From an uncultured Neglectibacter sp. (GTDB lineage: Bacteria; Bacillota; Clostridia; Oscillospirales; Acutalibacteraceae): DNA of 64,000 bases. Below the pieces are notes generated by a model. The model was not told the origin of the DNA and ran no database searches. It was given only the letters and a program-made list of their open reading frames with translations. Within the stretch, counting starts at the first letter, position 1, and every line of letters begins with the position of its first letter. Of this stretch, positions 60,678-64,000 are shown in pieces. The stretch spans positions 1 through 64,000 of the forward strand of contig CALFFN010000006.1 in assembly GCA_937958185.1 (NCBI GenBank), given 5' to 3'. Position numbers and translations under genes: made by a program.

Positions 60678-62933
60678 ATGGAAAAAAAGAAGTCCAGGGA
60701 CGGCAGGTTCCTGACCGTGGAAAACAAAAACGGACCTGTGCTGGGGTTCTGCCCGGAGTCCGGGGTGGAAATTCTGGAGCAGGACGGCTGCTATTTTAAG
60801 GACCTGGCAAAAACCGGGGAGCTGCTGCCCTATGAGGACTGGCGGCTTTCCGCGGACCAGCGGGCGAAAGACCTTGCTTCCCGCATGACGGTGGAGCAGA
60901 TCGCCGGGCTGATGCTGTACTCTCCCCACCAGATGGTGCCCGCCATGCCCGGCGGACCCTTCCCCGGCACCTACCACGGAAAGCCCTTCCCGGAAAGCGG
61001 GGAAAAGCCTTGGGCGCTCAGCGACCAGCAAAAAGATTTACTGGGCAAGGACCATATCCGGCACATTCTGGCTATGAAGCTGGAAAACGCCGACACTGCC
61101 GCCCGCTGGAACAATGAAATGCAGGCGATGGCGGAAAGCCTTCCCCTTGGTCTGCCGGTGAATACCAGCAGCGACCCCCGCCACGGCGCGGCGACCTCCG
61201 GCGCGGAGTACCGGGGCGGCGCTGGGGGAGACGTTTCCAAATGGCCGGAGGGCTTGGCAATGTCCGCCACCTTCTCCCCGGAGCTGTGCAGGCGCTTTGG
61301 GGAGATCGCTTCCAGGGAATACCGGGCAATGGGCATTGCCACCGCCCTTTCCCCCCAGATAGACCTTGCCACTGAGCCCCGCTGGATGCGGTTCGGCGAC
61401 ACTTTCGGCGAGCACCGGGAGCTCTCCGCCGACATGGCGCGGGCATACTGCGACGGCATGCAGACCACCGAAAACACGGAAACCGGCTGGGGCAAAGACA
61501 GCGTAAACGCCATGGCGAAGCACTGGCCCGGCGGCGGCACCTGTGAGGGCGGCAGAGACGCCCACTACGCCTGGGGCAAGTACGCGGTATATCCCGGCGG
61601 CAATTTTGAAGAGCATTTGACCCCGTTCCTGAACGGCGCTTTCCAGCTGGACGGTCCTACCGAAAAGGCGGCGGCGATCATGCCTTACTACTCCGTCTCC
61701 TGGGGACAGGACAGCAAAAACGGCGAAAACGTGGGAAATTCCTATAACGAGTACATCATTCACGACCTGCTTCGGGAAAAGTACGGGTATGACGGCGTGG
61801 TCTGCACCGACTGGGGCATCACCGCCGACCACGGCGAGGGCGTGGAGGGCTTTGCCAGCCGCTGCTGGGGCGTGGAAGAGCTGAGCGAAGCCGAGCGCCA
61901 CCTCCGTATCCTGATGAACGGCGTAGATCAGTTCGGCGGCAACGCCGAAGCCGCTCCTGTGCTGGAAGCATACCGGCTGGGCTGCGAAAAATACGGTGAG
62001 GAAACCATGCGCAGGCGCTTTGAAGAATCCGCCGTGCGGCTGCTGAAAAATTCCTTCCGCTGCGGGCTGTTTGAGAACCCCTACCTGGAAGCTGAGGACA
62101 GCGCCGCCCTGGTGGGCTGTGAGGAATTTTGCAGAGAGGGCTATGAAGCCCAGCTGAAATCTGTGATTCTGCTGAAAAATAAGGAAAATATTTTACCTCT
62201 CAAGCGTGGCGTCAGGGTTTACGTCCCCAGCCGCCACATCGACGCGACTCCCGCTTTCTTCCGCAATATTGATCCGGCGAAGGATTTTGACCCCGTGCCC
62301 AGAACGCTGCTGGAAAAATATTTTACCGTGGTGGACAGCCCGGAAGAAGCCGACGTGGGGCTGGTGTTCATCGAAACGCCTATCACGAACCCCTATGAGG
62401 TCAGCGACCGGGAGCAGGGCGGCAACGGCTATCTGCCTGTCAGCCTGCAGTTCCGCCCCTACACGGCAAAGCTTGCCCGGGAACACAGCATCGCCGGCGG
62501 GGACCCCTACGAGGATTTCACCGACCGGGGATACAAAAACAAAACCGTCCGCGCCGCCAACGAAAGCGATCTGGACAATATTCTGGACACCAAGCGCCGC
62601 ATGGGAAATAAGCCGGTGATCGTCATTGCGGAAATGAACAAGCCCATGGTCATGGCGGAGTTCGAGGGGGAAGCCGCCGGCATCGTGGCGCATTTCGGCG
62701 TACAGGCGCAGGCGGTGCTGGACATTCTCACAGGCGGCGCCCAGCCCAGCGGTCTGCTGCCCGTGCAGATCCCCAAAGACATGGACACGGTGGAGACCCA
62801 GCAGGAGGACGTTCCCTTCGACATGGCGCCCTACACCGACGAATGCGGCAACACCTACGATTTCGGTTTCGGCTTGAGCTTTTCCGGCGTCATTTCCGAC
62901 AGCCGAACGGAAAAGTACAAGAAGACGAGGTAA
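60678..62933 (+). CDS. GH3 beta-glycosidase (beta-glucosidase/xylosidase-like)
   Basis: The 751-aa retaining beta-glycosidase has an N-terminal TIM barrel with SLPLGLPVNTSSDPRHGA, AKHWPGGGTCEGG (the KH-x-x-G motif) and GVVCTDWG, where Asp378 is the predicted nucleophile. The C-terminal alpha/beta sandwich carries LKSVILLKNKENILPLKRG and GLLPVQIP; no fibronectin-III domain is obvious. No signal peptide, hence cytoplasmic. Substrate (gluco- or xylo-configured) cannot be settled, but proximity to an alpha-xylosidase favours a beta-glucoside from xyloglucan. ATG follows GAAAGGGTG. Confidence 0.92.
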   Translation: MEKKKSRDGRFLTVENKNGPVLGFCPESGVEILEQDGCYFKDLAKTGELLPYEDWRLSADQRAKDLASRMTVEQIAGLMLYSPHQMVPAMPGGPFPGTYHGKPFPESGEKPWALSDQQKDLLGKDHIRHILAMKLENADTAARWNNEMQAMAESLPLGLPVNTSSDPRHGAATSGAEYRGGAGGDVSKWPEGLAMSATFSPELCRRFGEIASREYRAMGIATALSPQIDLATEPRWMRFGDTFGEHRELSADMARAYCDGMQTTENTETGWGKDSVNAMAKHWPGGGTCEGGRDAHYAWGKYAVYPGGNFEEHLTPFLNGAFQLDGPTEKAAAIMPYYSVSWGQDSKNGENVGNSYNEYIIHDLLREKYGYDGVVCTDWGITADHGEGVEGFASRCWGVEELSEAERHLRILMNGVDQFGGNAEAAPVLEAYRLGCEKYGEETMRRRFEESAVRLLKNSFRCGLFENPYLEAEDSAALVGCEEFCREGYEAQLKSVILLKNKENILPLKRGVRVYVPSRHIDATPAFFRNIDPAKDFDPVPRTLLEKYFTVVDSPEEADVGLVFIETPITNPYEVSDREQGGNGYLPVSLQFRPYTAKLAREHSIAGGDPYEDFTDRGYKNKTVRAANESDLDNILDTKRRMGNKPVIVIAEMNKPMVMAEFEGEAAGIVAHFGVQAQAVLDILTGGAQPSGLLPVQIPKDMDTVETQQEDVPFDMAPYTDECGNTYDFGFGLSFSGVISDSRTEKYKKTR

Positions 62934-62982
62934 TTTCCTTACCCATGGGAAAACCTTTTCCCGGTATCGGCATGGTATCAAG

Positions 62983-63013
62983 AAAGCCAGGCGATTAAAA
63001 TCGCCTGGCTTTC
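62983..63013 (+). terminator. Terminator of the GH3 gene
   Basis: AAAGCCAGGCGAT-TAAA-ATCGCCTGGCTTT followed by CT; strong stem, short T-tract, usable in both directions. Confidence 0.82.
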
Positions 63014-63142
63014 TGCAAACATGTAGGCAAACGGACTGCCGAGAAAGCGATAAGTGGCGGGAAACACCTCTCTTGCGACTCCCTGCCTGAGGGTCAGAGA
63101 GGCAAAAGAAAAGCACCCGGACAGGGTGCTTCAGTAATCGAA

Positions 63143-63697
63143 TTATTTCCTTCTTCCGGCTCCGCCGCCGCGCGAACCACCGCCAGAAGAAAAGTTGCCC
63201 GAACTGCTGCCATTATGTTTATGCACACTTCCTCCATGTGAAAATCTGATAGAGCTACTATTACCTGCCCTGTTCCTATGTGAATGACCGCAATAATTAG
63301 AGCTATCAAGAGTCACAAAATGCTCTTCATCATCCTCGTTATCTGAACTGGCGAGCCCATGGAAAAAGAAATAGAGAAAAAGTAACAAAATCTTTTTCAA
63401 AGCATTTTTGAAAGGGTGTTCTTGTACAGAAGGTTCTTCAAGAGCAGTTGTTTGTTCCTGCTCTAATCTTTGTTTGTAACTAGGTGCATATTTTTCACGA
63501 ATTTCCGCTTCCCAAATATTGCGTTTATCGTTCTCCATTCGCGCATACTCAAGAACGGGTACTTTCGTGTTAATAAACCGAACACCGCATTTAGAGCAAA
63601 AAGGGTTATTACTGGTGAGATTTCCATTTTCATCACCCATAACTCCCTTAATGGCAGCACAGGAAGGGCACACACATGCATAAATGATATTTGCCAT
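63143..63697 (-). CDS. Zinc-ribbon membrane protein with Gly/Ser/His-rich tail
   Basis: The 184-aa protein starts with a double CxxC zinc ribbon (ACVCPSCAAIKG and NPFCSKCGVRF, about 8-40), then a charged helix (RMENDKRNIWEAEIREKYAP), a short hydrophobic segment (KKILLLFLYFFFHGLA, about 101-116), an acidic stretch and a C-terminal low-complexity tail of Ser, Gly, His and Arg (SSSGNFSSGGGSRGGGAGRR). Family not recognised. AGGAGTG lies upstream. AT-rich compared with its neighbours except for the tail; solitary with its own promoter. Confidence 0.72.
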   Translation of the reverse strand: MANIIYACVCPSCAAIKGVMGDENGNLTSNNPFCSKCGVRFINTKVPVLEYARMENDKRNIWEAEIREKYAPSYKQRLEQEQTTALEEPSVQEHPFKNALKKILLLFLYFFFHGLASSDNEDDEEHFVTLDSSNYCGHSHRNRAGNSSSIRFSHGGSVHKHNGSSSGNFSSGGGSRGGGAGRRK

Positions 63698-63720
63698 ATT
63701 CCATACACTCCTTTTCTAAA

Positions 63721-63748
63721 ATTATAATATGCGATTCCCAAATGTCAA
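63721..63748 (-). promoter_or_regulatory. Promoter of the zinc-ribbon protein gene
   Basis: Minus strand TTGACA (63748-63743), 16-bp spacer, TATAAT (63726-63721). Confidence 0.8.
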
Positions 63749-63867
63749 GGTTTAGTCAGCCTTTTCTTACAGTTTGATATTTAGTCAAGAAGGAACTCAA
63801 AAATCAAAGATTTTCGGCAGGAACATTTCCCTTTCTCCGGACGAACCTGCTCAAAACAGACCAAACA

Positions 63868-63902
63868 CAAAACCCCCGAAGCGGGAAGCCTCGGGGGTTC
63901 GG
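63868..63902 (-). terminator. Terminator of the gene entering from the right edge
   Basis: Minus strand AACCCCCGA/TCGGGGGTT stem followed by TTGTGTTTGG, 18 bp after the partial gene's stop. Confidence 0.75.
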
Positions 63903-63919
63903 TTTTACTGTTATTTTTC

Positions 63920-64000
63920 TCAGCAGAATGGATTCTCGCCGGGGTACAGCATTCCCTTGGGCTGGTTGAAGCCGATATCCGCCACGCCCAGGAACTTAAA
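63920..64000 (-). CDS. C-terminal fragment of an unidentified protein (5' end outside window)
   Basis: Only the last 26 codons are visible; the protein ends with FKFLGVADIGFNQPKGMLYP and then GENPFC before a TGA at 63922-63920. Codon use and the downstream terminator support a real gene. The family is not recognisable from so short a segment. Confidence 0.6.
   Translation of the reverse strand, partial: FKFLGVADIGFNQPKGMLYPGENPFC

Overview
The window looks like a chromosomal segment of a GC-rich, low-redundancy gut Firmicute, most likely a member of the Oscillospiraceae/Ruminococcaceae. Signs for this are the complete S10-spc-alpha ribosomal operon in Clostridia order (with map, a KOW protein, infA and zinc-type S14, S4 and L36), type III glutamine synthetase, an archaeal-type modular glutamate synthase, and an intracellular mannan/xyloglucan/arabinan-degrading enzyme set. 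Most genes are visibly GC-rich. A few patches (about 15.3-16.9, 55.5-57.1 and 63.1-63.7 kb) are clearly AT-richer and look acquired. The assignment is inferred from gene content and order; no taxonomic search was possible.

Layout. 1-9.8 kb is a nitrogen-assimilation locus of two divergent units. On the minus strand are glnN (GSIII) and an ammonium transporter. On the plus strand is a seven-gene run: glutamine amidotransferase, FMN/Fe-S glutamate synthase core, four-cluster ferredoxin, FAD oxidoreductase, GXGXG-domain protein, truncated GlnA-like protein and an ANTAR RNA-binding regulator with a degenerate receiver. Both divergent leaders carry terminator-like hairpins, so antitermination by the ANTAR protein is an attractive model. 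10.0-13.8 kb is an intracellular mannan operon (GH26, cellobiose 2-epimerase, GH130 phosphorylase). 14.1-15.2 kb holds tRNA-Leu(CAG) followed by a repeat-rich, gene-free kilobase. 15.3-16.8 kb is a solitary AT-rich gene encoding a TIR-like/PLD-like/Nudix fusion, the best candidate here for an undescribed immune or NAD-signalling protein. 17.3-23.8 kb is an oligopeptide ABC transporter (oppABCDF plus a small membrane protein).

24.2-30.6 kb carries a GH127 beta-L-arabinofuranosidase/serine hydrolase pair, an enolase, purine nucleoside phosphorylase and a ferritin-like protein. 30.7-35.0 kb has two divergent, membrane-anchored RCC1-repeat proteins. 35.1-37.0 kb has a small membrane protein, a TetR-type regulator and a metallo-beta-lactamase-fold hydrolase. 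37.1-53.4 kb is the ribosomal super-operon on the minus strand, from rpsJ to rplQ, with a probable leader attenuator before rpsJ and a triple 41-bp hairpin repeat between rpsZ and rpsH.

53.5-57.1 kb is an accessory envelope cluster (two membrane proteins, an SLH protein, a frameshifted amidase). 57.5-62.9 kb has an alpha-xylosidase, a divergent XRE-regulator/small-membrane-protein pair and a GH3 enzyme. 63.1-64.0 kb has a zinc-ribbon membrane protein and the 3' end of an unidentified gene. All five glycoside-active genes lack signal peptides, so oligosaccharides appear to be imported first and cut in the cytoplasm; the matching sugar transporters are not in this window.
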